A DNA stretch of 6,667 bases from Burkholderiales bacterium (GTDB taxonomy: Bacteria > Pseudomonadota > Gammaproteobacteria > Burkholderiales > Burkholderiaceae_E): NCBI GenBank assembly GCA_020348765.1, contig CP070753.1:153373-160039 (forward strand). The letters run 5' to 3'. This document shows positions 6,497-6,667 of this stretch, piece after piece (position 1 is the stretch's first letter; the number at the start of each line of letters is the position of its first letter). The position numbers and the translations under genes were made by a program. The notes beneath the pieces were generated by a model. It had not been told where the DNA came from and did not search any database. It saw only the letters and a list, made by a program, of their open reading frames with translations.

Positions 6497-6530
6497 TGGT
6501 CAGCATTGACCCGTTGTGCTAACTTGACCA
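6497..6530. promoter_or_regulatory. TTGACC repeats / TGGTCA inverted repeat upstream of the pdxA-like gene
   Basis: In the 184-bp gap after the kinase gene, TTGACC occurs at 6506-6511 and 6524-6529, spaced 18 bp. The reverse form TGGTCA lies at 6497-6502, making GGTCA-GCAT-TGACC (6498-6511) a perfect short palindrome and TGGTCA/TGACCA (6525-6530) a wider one. The local sequence (about 6460-6535) is visibly less GC-rich than its surroundings, as promoter regions often are. Either TTGACC could serve as a -35 box, but I find no good -10 hexamer 16-18 bp away. This supports a separate control point for the pdxA-like gene. The rest of the gap shows only a GC-rich leader (6556-6580). Confidence 0.4.
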
Positions 6531-6588
6531 AAGACTCGGCACCCGCAGTAGGGGCTCCGGGCGCGGCGCGAGGCGCGCGGATCGGCTA

Positions 6589-6667
6589 ATGCGACCAGCA
6601 TGCATCGTCATCACCATGGGGGATCCGGCCGGAATAGGACCGGAAATCGTGTGCAAGGCGCTGTTGC
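6589..6667 (+). CDS. pdxA2: PdxA-family dehydrogenase, N-terminal fragment (probably PdxA2)
   Basis: Only the first 26 codons are inside the window. They read MRPACIVITMGDPAGIGPEI and continue VCKALL. The ITMGDPAGIGPE block is the hallmark N-terminus of PdxA-type NAD-dependent dehydrogenases (about 330 residues in full). PdxA itself oxidises 4-hydroxythreonine 4-phosphate in vitamin B6 synthesis. PdxA2 paralogues oxidise 4-phospho-D-threonate or 4-phospho-D-erythronate, with loss of CO2 to give dihydroxyacetone phosphate. The adjacent DUF1537 kinase makes the PdxA2 role much more likely, though the visible residues alone cannot separate the two. The chosen ATG gives the usual spacing to the motif; a second in-frame ATG at codon 10 lies within it and is too late. 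The ribosome site is weak: a GAGG lies about 15 nt upstream in a GC-rich leader. Confidence 0.88.
   Translation, partial: MRPACIVITMGDPAGIGPEIVCKALL

Overview
The window reads as one strand of a high-GC bacterial chromosome. All eight genes I can support are on the + strand. An exported beta-propeller with an ordinary Sec signal peptide, benzoate-type ring-hydroxylating oxygenase subunits and a DeoR/acid-sugar-kinase/PdxA2 group suggest a metabolically versatile Gram-negative proteobacterium (beta or gamma type). The sequence alone does not settle the lineage. No rRNA, tRNA, CRISPR array, transposase or integrase is visible.

Region 1 (1-4178) is an oxidative catabolism block. It holds the C-terminal end of a cytochrome P450 (cut by the left edge), the alpha and beta subunits of a Rieske non-heme iron oxygenase, an exported NHL-repeat beta-propeller, and a luciferase-like flavin monooxygenase. 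The gaps are 31 bp, a 4-bp overlap (ATGA), 1 bp and 49 bp, which looks like one transcript. Three different oxygen-activating chemistries (heme, Rieske/mononuclear iron, flavin) sit side by side, so a pathway for a hydrophobic, aromatic or terpenoid-like substrate is plausible. No ferredoxin, ferredoxin reductase or flavin reductase is encoded in the window, so electron donors must lie elsewhere.

Region 2 (4179-4498) is a 320-bp non-coding junction with unusual structure. It contains an 18-bp tandem repeat (seven clear copies plus a decayed one), two mutually exclusive 9-bp hairpins inside that array, a separate 9-bp stem with a 4-nt loop, and a cluster of TTTCGG half-sites just before the next gene. 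Those half-sites are the best operator candidate in the window.

Region 3 (4499-6667) is a sugar-acid module. A DeoR-family repressor is followed after 10 bp by a DUF1537 four-carbon acid sugar kinase. A 184-bp regulatory-looking gap with repeated TTGACC elements then leads to the first 26 codons of a PdxA-family dehydrogenase. In the characterised D-threonate/D-erythronate pathways, this kinase and a PdxA2 enzyme together convert the C4 acid to dihydroxyacetone phosphate and CO2. The DeoR protein is probably the local phosphosugar-responsive repressor.

Nothing here is clearly a new defence or mobile system. The most distinctive points are the structured repeat junction, the exported propeller placed immediately after an oxygenase beta subunit, and a kinase that looks shortened in its substrate-side region.
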